DNA of 14,685 bases from Duncaniella sp. (GTDB lineage: Bacteria > Bacteroidota > Bacteroidia > Bacteroidales > Muribaculaceae): assembly GCF_029054785.1 (NCBI RefSeq), contig NZ_JAIDEN010000185.1, forward strand, positions 1-14,685, read 5' to 3'. The translations under genes were made by a program, and so were the position numbers. The stretch's first letter is position 1. Each line of letters begins with the position of its first letter. The notes beneath the pieces were generated by a model. That model was not told the origin of the DNA, did not search any database, and saw only the letters and a program-made list of their open reading frames with translations. Below, piece by piece: positions 1 through 7,030 of this stretch.

Positions 1-1
1 C

Positions 2-238
2 TGTCTGCTGATCGGAGTAGCCTATGGTCTTGCAGAGCGGGGAGCATTGCTTTCGCCGGACTTGCGCCTGCTGGCCACAGTCGGTTTCTGCGGCGGATTC
101 ACAACGTTTTCGACTTTCATCAATGAGAATTATCTGATGTTCGGGTCATCGGAATGGCTGTCGGCAGCATTGTATACCGCTGTGAGTCTGACGGCCGGTC
201 TTCTCTGTGTCTATTTCGGACATCTGCTTGTGCGTTAG
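2..238 (+). CDS. crcB: Fluoride ion channel CrcB/Fluc (3' part only)
   Basis: This is the C-terminal 78 residues of a CrcB/Fluc-type fluoride channel, which exports F- across the inner membrane as an antiparallel dimer. The frame is open from base 2, so the gene starts before the window; an in-frame TTG at 47 is internal and not the start. The diagnostic third-helix motif GFCGGFTTFSTFINE is present. In the family this segment forms the broken helix that holds a central Na+ and carries the phenylalanines and polar residues lining the pore. A final hydrophobic helix (AALYTAVSLTAGLLCVYFGH) follows, then TAG. Full-length members have about 120-130 residues, so roughly the last 60% is seen. It converges on the NfeD-like gene with only 27 nt between the stops and no visible hairpin. 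A fluoride riboswitch, if present, would be outside the window. Confidence 0.9.
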   Translation, partial: CLLIGVAYGLAERGALLSPDLRLLATVGFCGGFTTFSTFINENYLMFGSSEWLSAALYTAVSLTAGLLCVYFGHLLVR

Positions 239-265
239 AAAAGGCCGGGGCGTTTCAGATCCGTT

Positions 266-1672
266 TCAGACTTCCGCTACGTAGATCTGGGCGTTTTCAT
301 ATTTCATCACCCTGACACGTGCGCCTGCATGGATGAAGCCGCGGACGGCTACCGCATCGAGGACTTCATCGTTGATTTCCACCTTGCCTGCGGGGCGCAT
401 GTCGGTCACAGCCGTCCCTTCAAGTCCGATGTAGCCGACGGGTTTCATGTCGACTCCGATATAGCCCTCGTCGACCTGCTGGGTGAGCATCAGTTCGGTG
501 TGGCGGCGCACCCATTTTGGACCGTAGGATGAGGTGAGATACCATATCGCCAGGATTGCCAGCCCGATTCCGGCAAGGAAGATGATCATCGAGCTCCAGA
601 CGGCATCGGCATTCATGTGTGAGAGGGAGAAGGTGTAGTGTTCGATCAGTCCGAGAATCACCGCCGCACAGACACATGAGATTCCGGCAATACCGGTGAT
701 CCCGAAGCCCGGAACGACGAAAACTTCAAGAATGATCAGCATTATGCCCAGGACGAACAGCAGGATGATCCATGAGCTTGCGATACCGCTGATGTAGAGC
801 GGGAGAAAATACATGATCGCTGCGATTATGGCCGCAGCTGAGGGGAAGCCGACACCGGGGGAGTGGAGTTCCATGTAGATGCCGCCGATGATCAGCATGA
901 TAAGCACGGCCTGGACTGCCGGATTGGTCAGGAATCCGACCAGATGGTCGAGCCATGTGGGGTGGTATTCTGAAACAATATAGGATGCCGGAGAGGCATA
1001 GCCGAGTTTCTGCATGATTTCATCGACAGATTCTGCTTTCCCGTCGGCATAGTTCCATTTCACTGCTTCGTCGGCAGTGAATGTCAGCACTCTGGTCGAG
1101 TCGATCAGGCCCGCAACGCTTACGCGCGGATCGACCATAGCTTCGGCGATGACCGGATTGCGACGCCAGTCAGCCGTTCCGTCGTTTTTGGTGACTTTGC
1201 CATGTCTTTCTGCGGTTGCGCGCATCATCGCTCTCATGTAGGACTGATATTTGTCGGGCATTGCCTGTCCGTCAGTGCCGTTGACAACCGTGACGGCGCC
1301 CATCGTGGCTCCACTCCGCATGAAGACAGAGTCACAGGCCAGGGCAATGAGCGCCCCGGCTGATGCGGCGTTGTTGTCAACGAAGGCAACGGTCGGTCCG
1401 GGGAAGTTGAGCAGAGCCGTGCGGATTGAGTCGGCGTGGACCACGGAACCTCCGTAAGTGTTCAGATGGACGATCAGCAGTTCGGCATTTCGGTGCGAGG
1501 CCTCGTCGAGAGCCTGTCTGGTGTAGCGCCATGTCGAAGAACCGATTTCGTCGTCGAGGCGCAGCATGTAGACACCGTGGACTTCATCGGCTTTCACCTG
1601 TGTCGGAAATATCAGTGAGAGAGCCGGAAAGATGAACAACAAAAGCAGGAGTTGTCTGAATGATTGGTTCAT
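266..1672 (-). CDS. NfeD-family membrane-bound serine protease (ClpP class)
   Basis: This 468-residue protein has the full NfeD1b architecture. A signal peptide or first membrane anchor covers about residues 6-28 (ends near VKADE). A ClpP/crotonase-like protease domain spans about 30-235. Four or five membrane helices lie between about 250 and 380, and a C-terminal NfeD OB-fold spans about 412-467. The catalytic Ser of the Ser-Lys dyad should be S104 in NNAASAGALIALACD, and the Lys K141 in PDKYQSYMRA; this 37-residue spacing resembles characterised archaeal NfeD proteases. NTYGG at 71-75 fits the oxyanion/strand motif. Family members cleave hydrophobic membrane proteins such as stomatins and are linked to membrane quality control. 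No stomatin (slipin) gene is adjacent. I chose the ATG at 1672 because it gives a normal signal sequence. The frame stays open to 1858, but that extension overlaps the upstream gene and is low-quality His/Pro/Arg sequence. It is last in a three-gene unit, 14 nt after its neighbour. Confidence 0.88.
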   Translation of the reverse strand: MNQSFRQLLLLLFIFPALSLIFPTQVKADEVHGVYMLRLDDEIGSSTWRYTRQALDEASHRNAELLIVHLNTYGGSVVHADSIRTALLNFPGPTVAFVDNNAASAGALIALACDSVFMRSGATMGAVTVVNGTDGQAMPDKYQSYMRAMMRATAERHGKVTKNDGTADWRRNPVIAEAMVDPRVSVAGLIDSTRVLTFTADEAVKWNYADGKAESVDEIMQKLGYASPASYIVSEYHPTWLDHLVGFLTNPAVQAVLIMLIIGGIYMELHSPGVGFPSAAAIIAAIMYFLPLYISGIASSWIILLFVLGIMLIILEVFVVPGFGITGIAGISCVCAAVILGLIEHYTFSLSHMNADAVWSSMIIFLAGIGLAILAIWYLTSSYGPKWVRRHTELMLTQQVDEGYIGVDMKPVGYIGLEGTAVTDMRPAGKVEINDEVLDAVAVRGFIHAGARVRVMKYENAQIYVAEV

Positions 1673-1686
1673 GATATTGCAGTTGA

Positions 1687-2769
1687 TTATTTTTTCAGAG
1701 AGTTTTTCTTCCGGAAGCCCTGGCGGATCCAGGAGGGGAGGATGCAGGCTCCGACAATGAGATAGACATAGTAGCTGATGATGCGCCAGAACAGGGCTAT
1801 GATCAGGGCGATGCCTGTGCTGTGGATCAGATCGCCGTAGTAGGTGGTGAAAAGCCATTCACTGATTCCAGCGCTGCCGGGTGTAGGGCTGATCATGAGG
1901 CATACCCAGACCACGAACTGGCGGGCGAAGACAATCAGCTGGTCGGCATGCGGTGCGAAGCCGAGGAAGAGCGCGTTGACAACCAGATAGCGCGACGACC
2001 ATGAGAGGGCGGTTCCTCCGAAGGTCTCCAGCCACCAGCGCAGAGGGCGTTTGCGGAGATCGCGGCCTGTCGTTTCCATGTTTTCTCCGAGCTGATCGAC
2101 TTTGGGCGCCCACTTGCGCAGAAGCCTGAAATGGAAAAGCCAGTTGAGAAAGCGGTGTATGGCGTGGGGTCTGACTATGATTCCGAGGAAGAGGATGGAT
2201 GTCCAGATGAATATTACGGCATAGACTCCCCAGAATACCGATTCAAGTCCGACGGTGAATTTTCCGTGGCCGAAGTCAAAGAGTTCGGCGTAGGGGACAA
2301 GGAGCATGATCAGCGGAATCGAGATGACAAAAAACAGTTCGTCGAGAAAGAGTGTGGTCATCATGAGGGTTGTCGCCCTGCCCAGTTCAATCCCCTCGCG
2401 GTTGAGATATATCATGCCAAGAGCGCTTCCTCCGACAGCCGAGGGGGTGACACAGGAGGTGAACTCACAGAGCATGTCGACCTTCAGGGCTTTTCGCCAC
2501 GGAAGCTGATGGTCTGTCAGGGCGCGGAATCGCCATGTCAGACCGAAATCGCGACCGATCATGAAGAGCCAAGCCAGAAGAATGCAGCCGATCACGCGGG
2601 AGTCAAAGTGGATTGACTCCCAGACCTCCGGTTTGAATTCGCGGTGGAAGAGCCAGACCACGACTCCCAGGCCAATCGCTATCGGGAGGAAAATTTTCCA
2701 GACAAGACTGAGCACCTGACGGCGTTCGGACGGCTGGTTGGGTTTAGTGTTTGCGTCGGCTGTGTTCAT
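1687..2769 (-). CDS. Lysylphosphatidylglycerol synthase TM region / UPF0104 flippase-like membrane protein
   Basis: This is a 360-residue polytopic inner-membrane protein resembling the LPG-synthase-TM (UPF0104/AglD-type) family, the flippase-like half of MprF without its aminoacyl-transferase domain. The sequence shows a polar N-terminus (1-25), about seven or eight hydrophobic helices, and the two family signatures: TPSAVGGSALGMIYLNREG (about 108-126) and SPTPGSAGISEW (about 294-305). In the family these conserved Pro/Gly loops are thought to sit in the membrane. Stand-alone members are often found beside glycosyltransferases and are proposed to move lipid-linked or lipid substrates across the membrane; the substrate here is unknown. 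The start overlaps the end of the GT4 gene by 26 nt in another frame, which suggests translational coupling and a shared function. The very basic tail (RKKNSLKK) fits a cytoplasmic C-terminus. Confidence 0.85.
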   Translation of the reverse strand: MNTADANTKPNQPSERRQVLSLVWKIFLPIAIGLGVVVWLFHREFKPEVWESIHFDSRVIGCILLAWLFMIGRDFGLTWRFRALTDHQLPWRKALKVDMLCEFTSCVTPSAVGGSALGMIYLNREGIELGRATTLMMTTLFLDELFFVISIPLIMLLVPYAELFDFGHGKFTVGLESVFWGVYAVIFIWTSILFLGIIVRPHAIHRFLNWLFHFRLLRKWAPKVDQLGENMETTGRDLRKRPLRWWLETFGGTALSWSSRYLVVNALFLGFAPHADQLIVFARQFVVWVCLMISPTPGSAGISEWLFTTYYGDLIHSTGIALIIALFWRIISYYVYLIVGACILPSWIRQGFRKKNSLKK

Positions 2770-3931
2770 GGCGGGCTATAATTTCAGCGTAGCGGATTAA
2801 TACTTCATTCATGACATCGTGCCATGAGCGTGAGAGAGAGGCGCGGGCGCCGGCTCCTGCTTTCCGTCGTTTATCAGGATCAGCGGCCAGGGCGGTGATT
2901 GCTGCGGCATAGTCTTCAGGTGTCCGGCGGGTCAGAAAGCCGTTTTCGCCGTCCCTGATCAGTTCGGCGGCGGTCGATCCTTCGAGAAGCAGCGAGGGGG
3001 TTGACATGGCGGCTGCCTCACGGACGACGAGAGGCGCATTGTCATAGAATGAGGGGAAGAGGAAGAGATCCGAGGCTGCGTAGAACCGCCGCAGTTCCTC
3101 ACGTCCGTTGATGACTCCGTGGAAGGTCACTCTGTCCGAAAGTCCGAGCTGTCGGGTCAGTTGCTGCATGTCGTGTAGCGCATAGCCGGTGCCGATGAAA
3201 TTCATCCTGAATTTTACGCCGTCAAGCAAGGCGAGGGCGCGGATGATGATCTCGATTCCTTTTTCGAGTATGTGCTGCCCGACAAAGAGGAGTCCGAGTT
3301 CGTCATCGGCAAGGCCTGTCTGTTTTCTCGCCTGAAGTTTGTAGGCTTCCGGATCGGAGATCCCTTCTGACAGATCGTTGCCGTTTTCCACCACCTTGAC
3401 CGGGCCTTTGTAGCCGTATTCTCGGATTGTCTCTTCGACCGCGGCCTGCGGGATCCAGACTTCAGTGGCTGAATTGTAGAATTCAAGCAGGCGCTTCATC
3501 TGATATTTCACCATAGGGGCCGGGAGAGAGCGTTCGAGGTCTGTCCGGTATTTTGAGTGGAAGGTCGTGACCAGCGGGATGTCATGTTTGCGTGCGGCGT
3601 ATGCGGCGAGGCGTCCCGATGAAAAAGGACAGTGGGCATGGACTATCCTGAATGGAGTGGACCGCAGTTTCCGCCAGATGAAGGGATCAAGGCGGGGGTA
3701 GCCGTAGCGGTAGGGATGGCGGTTGTAGATGGGGAGTGAGAGATAGCGGTACATTGTGAAGTCTCCTTCCGGGCATGGACCTGGAGTCCAGGGGGTGACG
3801 ACACAGACTTTGTTGCCGCTTTCGGCGAGCCACTGACAATAGTTTTCGACAGCCAGCGTGACGCCGTCAAGGACAGGGGGAAAGCTGTCGTTGAAAAGTC
3901 CGTAGATGGAGCGTTCGGGGGCTGAAGTCAT
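2744..3931 (-). CDS. GT4-family glycosyltransferase
   Basis: This 395-residue retaining glycosyltransferase has the GT-B fold and resembles the GT4 group that includes GDP-mannose-dependent alpha-mannosyltransferases and lipid glycosyltransferases. The N-terminal acceptor half starts with FNDSFPPVLDGVTLAVEN (13-30, the usual 'P..GGv' loop) and includes HAHCPFSSG and TTFHSKYRTDLE. The C-terminal nucleotide-sugar half starts near residue 213 (LLFVGQHILEKG) and contains a GT4-type donor site, FPSFYDNAPLVVREAAAMSTP. Two positions are atypical: the usual Arg of VGR(L) is Gln219, and the E-x7-E pair reads D297-x7-E305. Both are conservative enough for an active enzyme, but donor specificity cannot be read from sequence. 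No signal peptide is visible, so it is probably cytoplasmic or peripheral on the inner membrane. It is first in a unit with a flippase-like protein (26-nt overlap) and an NfeD protease, which suggests that it glycosylates a lipid. Confidence 0.87.
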   Translation of the reverse strand: MTSAPERSIYGLFNDSFPPVLDGVTLAVENYCQWLAESGNKVCVVTPWTPGPCPEGDFTMYRYLSLPIYNRHPYRYGYPRLDPFIWRKLRSTPFRIVHAHCPFSSGRLAAYAARKHDIPLVTTFHSKYRTDLERSLPAPMVKYQMKRLLEFYNSATEVWIPQAAVEETIREYGYKGPVKVVENGNDLSEGISDPEAYKLQARKQTGLADDELGLLFVGQHILEKGIEIIIRALALLDGVKFRMNFIGTGYALHDMQQLTRQLGLSDRVTFHGVINGREELRRFYAASDLFLFPSFYDNAPLVVREAAAMSTPSLLLEGSTAAELIRDGENGFLTRRTPEDYAAAITALAADPDKRRKAGAGARASLSRSWHDVMNEVLIRYAEIIARHEHSRRKH

Positions 3932-3983
3932 AGGATGCAGTTGAAAGTGAATATCTTTCGAGAGTCAATTGAAGTTCTCATCA

Positions 3984-3991
3984 CAAAGATA
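3984..3991 (-). promoter_or_regulatory. Candidate Bacteroides-type -7 box for the GT4 unit
   Basis: On the minus strand this reads TATCTTTG, matching the Bacteroides primary-sigma -7 consensus TAnnTTTG. It lies in the 94-nt gap between the menE stop and the glycosyltransferase ATG, so transcription would start near 3978 and leave a leader of about 45-50 nt. A TTTG (minus strand of 4017-4020) lies upstream, but the 25-nt spacer is longer than the usual 19-21, so the -33 element is doubtful. A weak 7-bp stem (3941-3947 with 3955-3961) falls in the predicted leader. Confidence 0.45.
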
Positions 3992-4025
3992 ACACTTGTC
4001 AGCCGATTGAAGATTACAAAGCGGA

Positions 4026-5009
4026 CTAAAATTTTTTGCGGATGATTTTTTTTGATGATGTCCTGCGGATGTCAGGATCAAAAATTATGGCTTTCGGCGC
4101 GCGGAGATGTCCCGTGACGGATTCAATTCTTTCGCTGATCTCGTCGTATGGTCCGGGCATATCGGTCACCAGGACCATTTCCTCGCCCCAGCGGCTGCTC
4201 TGTCTGGATGTGAGATAGAAGGTGGTTTCAGGGGCGAACAGAGGCGCGATTTTTTTTTCGATCTCTTCGGGGCTGATTTTTAGTCCGCCTGAGTTTATCA
4301 CGTTGTCAATGCGTCCGATCCACCGGAAAGAGGTGTCGCAGGCCGTTTCTACAAGGTCGTTTGTGACAAGCTCGCCGAATGAGAGTGTTGCGCTGCGGAT
4401 GACGAGACAATCTCTTCCGTCAGTCGAAAAGCGGAAGCCGGGAAGGGCTGAGAAACAGTCTGTGCCGAGTCGCCGGAGAGCGACATGACTGCATGTCTCG
4501 GTCATGCCGTAGGTGGCAAAAGCGCGCAGTCCGGTCGATATTATGCGCTCTTCATCGGCGGCTGACAAGGGTGCGCCTCCGATGATCAGATTGTCGATCC
4601 GTTGGCATAGTGGGGATTCCAGCAGGCCATTGACCTGCGAGGGGACAACCGGGAGCAGAGAGATGCGGCGGGATGCGGCGGTCAGGCAGGCTGCCAACGG
4701 GCGGTTGCTTGCGGTTTCGACTGTCAGGCTTGCCCCGGATTCAAGGGCGCGTACAATCTGCATCTTGCCTGCGATATAGTCCGGCGAAAGCGGCAGATGA
4801 AGATGTGAACGGCTGTCGAGACCGAAGAACTCGATTGTGGCCCGCGCGGATGAGCGCATGTCTGATTTGAGCAGACGGATCTCCTTGGGAGTTCCGGTTG
4901 AGCCTGAGGTGTGGGCTACGACATAGGGGAGCGGATTGAGCCACTCTTCAATGAATTTTTTAGCCTCGTCGGTCAGAATTGTTTCCATGCCATCTGCGGG
5001 ATTTCCCAT
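4026..5009 (-). CDS. menE: o-Succinylbenzoate--CoA ligase (short form)
   Basis: This member of the ANL adenylating family should activate o-succinylbenzoate with ATP and load it onto CoA, supplying MenB. Motifs appear in order: the phosphate-binding loop HTSGSTGTPKE (33-43), IIGGAPLS (142-149), YGMTET (167-172), TNDLVE (216-221), the hinge GRIDNVINSGG (232-242), LKISPEEIE (243-251), and a C-terminal lysine at K321. At 327 residues it is much shorter than proteobacterial or Bacillus MenE (about 450-490). The shortening is at the N-terminus, which begins only some 30 residues before the P-loop; short forms are usual in Bacteroidales. The A10 motif, normally (P)xxxGKI, reads TSSKKI, so Gly is replaced by Lys beside the catalytic-Lys position. 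Two ATGs are possible: 5009 (used here, 37-nt overlap with menC) or 4988 (16-nt overlap). The gene is last in menB-menC-menE, and its context supports the assignment strongly. Confidence 0.9.
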   Translation of the reverse strand: MGNPADGMETILTDEAKKFIEEWLNPLPYVVAHTSGSTGTPKEIRLLKSDMRSSARATIEFFGLDSRSHLHLPLSPDYIAGKMQIVRALESGASLTVETASNRPLAACLTAASRRISLLPVVPSQVNGLLESPLCQRIDNLIIGGAPLSAADEERIISTGLRAFATYGMTETCSHVALRRLGTDCFSALPGFRFSTDGRDCLVIRSATLSFGELVTNDLVETACDTSFRWIGRIDNVINSGGLKISPEEIEKKIAPLFAPETTFYLTSRQSSRWGEEMVLVTDMPGPYDEISERIESVTGHLRAPKAIIFDPDIRRTSSKKIIRKKF

Positions 5010-6025
5010 TTTTCAGCCGGGTTATAGGAGAGCCTGTCTCCGTCGGTTCTCAGCGGGGAGGTGATGTTGTTGTGATAAAGCTGTCCTGTCCCAAGTCCCT
5101 GAGCCATGTCAGAGTCCAAAGTAGCGGTCCATTGGGCTATGGCGTTCAGGCCGATGTTTGATTCGAGGGCGGAGGTTATCCACCATCCGGCCCCGTTGTT
5201 TTCAGCCATTCTGATCCACTCTTCCGATCCGCCGATTCCGCCGCAGAGGGTTGGTTTCAGCACGATGTATTGAGGCTGTACCGTCTCAAGCATCCTGCGT
5301 TTTTCTTCCGGACTGTTCAGCCCGATCAGTTCCTCGTCAAGAGCGATCGCTATCGGAGAGGTCCGGCAAAGGTGTTTCATCTCCTGCCATTGGCCTGCCC
5401 GTACAGGCTGCTCTATGGAATGGATGCCGAATTCTGCGAGCCGTTTTAATTTCTCTTCGGCTTCATGTGGCGGAAAAGCTCCGTTTGCATCCAGCCGGAG
5501 TGTTATGTACGGAGCCTGGCTTCTGATATAGTCCAGCAGCGCCAGTTCTTCTTCGAAGTCGATCCCTCCGATCTTTACCTTCACGCATCCGCATCGGTCG
5601 GCGAGTTTGGAGGCAATCCGTTCACGCATGGTTTCGCGGTCGCCCATCCATACAAGGCCGTTGATCGTGATAGCCTTTTTCCCATCGGTCCATTCCGAAG
5701 GGAAAAGAATCCGTTTTCCTCCGTTGGCCAGATCGGAAGCGGCGGTTTCAACGGCAAATCTTATGGACGGCCAGTCGGAGAGAAGGGCCGGGTTTTCAAT
5801 ATACCGGTCAATGTCGCGGCAGACCGCGTCAAGCATCTCTTCATAGTCCGGACGGTCATCGCAACTCAGCCCGCGGAACAGCCCGGCCTCACCGATGCCA
5901 TAGACCGAGGGTGTGTCGCAGTTCCAGATTTTAATGTAAAAAGTCTCTTTCCAGTCCATCCTTTCCCGTGAGGTAATTGCGGTGAACCGGAAAGAGAGTT
6001 TGTATTTGCACCAGGCGGCTTGCAT
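4973..6025 (-). CDS. menC: o-Succinylbenzoate synthase
   Basis: This 350-residue enolase-superfamily enzyme dehydrates SHCHC to o-succinylbenzoate in menaquinone synthesis. Expected active-site residues can be placed: the general-base pair K149/K151 in VKVKIGG, Mg2+ ligands D179 (RLDANG), E205 (SIEQP) and D230 (ALDEE), and the second lysine K257 (IVLKPTLCGG). The 28-residue K151-D179 spacing equals that of E. coli MenC (K133-D161). The N-terminal capping segment (KYKLSFRFTAITSRERMDWKETF) fits the family, including the TSR motif, which supports the ATG at 6025 over the internal Met at residue 23. The enolase superfamily includes dipeptide epimerases and N-acylamino acid racemases, but the flanking menB and menE make OSB synthase the clear choice. 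It lies 60 nt after menB and overlaps menE. Confidence 0.93.
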   Translation of the reverse strand: MQAAWCKYKLSFRFTAITSRERMDWKETFYIKIWNCDTPSVYGIGEAGLFRGLSCDDRPDYEEMLDAVCRDIDRYIENPALLSDWPSIRFAVETAASDLANGGKRILFPSEWTDGKKAITINGLVWMGDRETMRERIASKLADRCGCVKVKIGGIDFEEELALLDYIRSQAPYITLRLDANGAFPPHEAEEKLKRLAEFGIHSIEQPVRAGQWQEMKHLCRTSPIAIALDEELIGLNSPEEKRRMLETVQPQYIVLKPTLCGGIGGSEEWIRMAENNGAGWWITSALESNIGLNAIAQWTATLDSDMAQGLGTGQLYHNNITSPLRTDGDRLSYNPAEKWEIPQMAWKQF

Positions 6026-6032
6026 GTAAACT

Positions 6033-6049
6033 CTAAAGTGTTGCTTTAG
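6033..6049 (-). other. Small stem-loop just upstream of menC
   Basis: CTAAAG and CTTTAG form a perfect 6-bp inverted repeat around a 5-nt loop, ending 7 nt before the menC ATG in the 60-nt menB-menC gap. It is A/T-rich and has no U-run after it, so a strong terminator is unlikely. It could affect ribosome access to menC or RNA processing, or be chance. Confidence 0.3.
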
Positions 6050-6085
6050 TTAAACGATAGCTTCCGATGATTTTTGTAACTGTCT

Positions 6086-6907
6086 TTAGCCTGGGAATTT
6101 AGGAAATTTATCGAAGTCGGGATCGCGCTTTTCGAGGAATGCGTTTTTGCCCTCCTGTGCCTCTTCCATCAGGTAGTACATGAGGGTTGCGTCTCCTGCA
6201 AATTCCATCATGCCGCGCTGACCGTCAAGTTCGGCATTGAGTGCGCGTTTGATCATTCGGATCGCCATCGGCGAACGGCTCAGAATTGTCTCGCACCATT
6301 CAACAGTCTCGTCTTCCAGACGTTCGAAAGGCACTACCTTGTTGACCATTCCCATGCGTTCGGCTTCCTCGGCGCTGTACTGGCGGCAGAGGAACCAGAT
6401 TTCGCGGGCCTTTTTCTGTCCGACGCAGCGGGCGAGATAGCTCGATCCGAATCCGGCGTCAAAACTGCCGACCTTTGGACCTGTCTGGCCGAAACGGGCA
6501 TTGTCAGACGCAATTGTCAGGTCGCAGACCACGTGGAGCACGTGGCCTCCGCCGATCGCATAGCCATTGACCATCGCGATGACCGGCTTGGGTATTGAAC
6601 GGATAGCTTTATGAAGGTCGAGCACGTTGAGGCGGGGGACTCCGTTTTCATCAATATATCCGCCGACACCCTTGACTTTCTGGTCGCCTCCTGAGCAGAA
6701 TGCCTTGTCGCCGGTTCCGGTCAGGATGATGACACCGATGTCTGAAGCCTCGCGGCAATAAGCCATTGCGTCAAGCATTTCGAAGTTTGTCTGCGGGCGG
6801 AAAGCGTTGTAGACCTGCGGACGGTTGATTGTGATTTTGGCTATGCGGCCATATTGTTCGAAAAGTATGTCCTCATACTTTTTAATCTGTTTCCATTCTC
6901 TTGCCAT
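6086..6907 (-). CDS. menB: 1,4-Dihydroxy-2-naphthoyl-CoA synthase
   Basis: This 273-residue crotonase-fold enzyme closes the second ring of naphthoquinone from o-succinylbenzoyl-CoA. Landmarks are the oxyanion-hole segments AFCSGGDQKVKG (69-80) and NGYAIGGGHVLHVVCDL (114-130), the catalytic stretch GQTGPKVGSFDAGFGSSYLAR (about 140-160) and the C-terminal tail EKRDPDFDKFPKFPG typical of MenB. Q141, G143, S148 and D150 match the spacing of E. coli Q154, G156, S161 and D163. Gly at 143, not Asp, marks the bicarbonate-dependent type I MenB. It should act as a cytosolic oligomer (hexamer in relatives). The ATG at 6907 is 22-23 nt from the start of transcription predicted from a -7-like box at 6935-6942. 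It is first of menB-menC-menE and is divergent from serB. menD and menF, often just upstream of menB in related genomes, are not here. Confidence 0.96.
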   Translation of the reverse strand: MAREWKQIKKYEDILFEQYGRIAKITINRPQVYNAFRPQTNFEMLDAMAYCREASDIGVIILTGTGDKAFCSGGDQKVKGVGGYIDENGVPRLNVLDLHKAIRSIPKPVIAMVNGYAIGGGHVLHVVCDLTIASDNARFGQTGPKVGSFDAGFGSSYLARCVGQKKAREIWFLCRQYSAEEAERMGMVNKVVPFERLEDETVEWCETILSRSPMAIRMIKRALNAELDGQRGMMEFAGDATLMYYLMEEAQEGKNAFLEKRDPDFDKFPKFPG

Positions 6908-6934
6908 AGAGTTGCGATTGTTAAATTACATTTG

Positions 6935-6942
6935 CAAATTTA
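6935..6942 (-). promoter_or_regulatory. Candidate -7 box for menBCE
   Basis: The minus strand reads TAAATTTG, a match to TAnnTTTG. It is placed to start a leader of about 20-25 nt before the menB ATG. No TTTG lies at the expected 19-21 nt further upstream, so only half of the promoter signature is visible. Confidence 0.45.
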
Positions 6943-6965
6943 CTCAAAAATCAGATATAACTTCG

Positions 6966-6973
6966 TATCTTTG
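6966..6973 (+). promoter_or_regulatory. Candidate -7 box for serB
   Basis: The plus strand reads TATCTTTG, a match to TAnnTTTG, about 57 nt before the serB ATG at 7031. The predicted transcript would start near 6979, downstream of the ATG at 6854 that opens the same reading frame, which supports the shorter SerB protein. No clear -33 TTTG is seen at standard spacing. Confidence 0.5.
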
Positions 6974-7030
6974 TTATCCAAATCCAATCAGGTCAAAAAT
7001 TTTGCACTTATTCATCTCATAGACATAAAT

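Noticed and set aside
251..270. Nine-base direct repeat CGTTTCAGA spanning the NfeD stop codon
   Set aside because: Only two short copies are present and there is no dyad symmetry or other sign of function; probably chance.
1673..1858. N-terminal extension of the NfeD-like protein to an ATG at 1858
   Set aside because: It overlaps the end of the upstream gene in another frame, reads as His/Pro/Arg-rich sequence, and would bury the clear signal peptide that begins at 1672.
2131..2616. A 161-codon open frame on the plus strand, rich in Asp/Glu
   Set aside because: It is wholly antisense to the flippase-like membrane gene. Antisense of hydrophobic codons naturally gives charged residues, and it has no recognisable domain or start context.
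5465..5971. A 168-codon open frame on the plus strand
   Set aside because: It lies antisense within menC, whose active-site residues are all intact; no family resemblance.
6854..7030. N-terminal extension of SerB by 59 residues
   Set aside because: It overlaps menB on the other strand, begins upstream of the predicted promoter, and precedes a natural SerB start with an immediate ACT strand.
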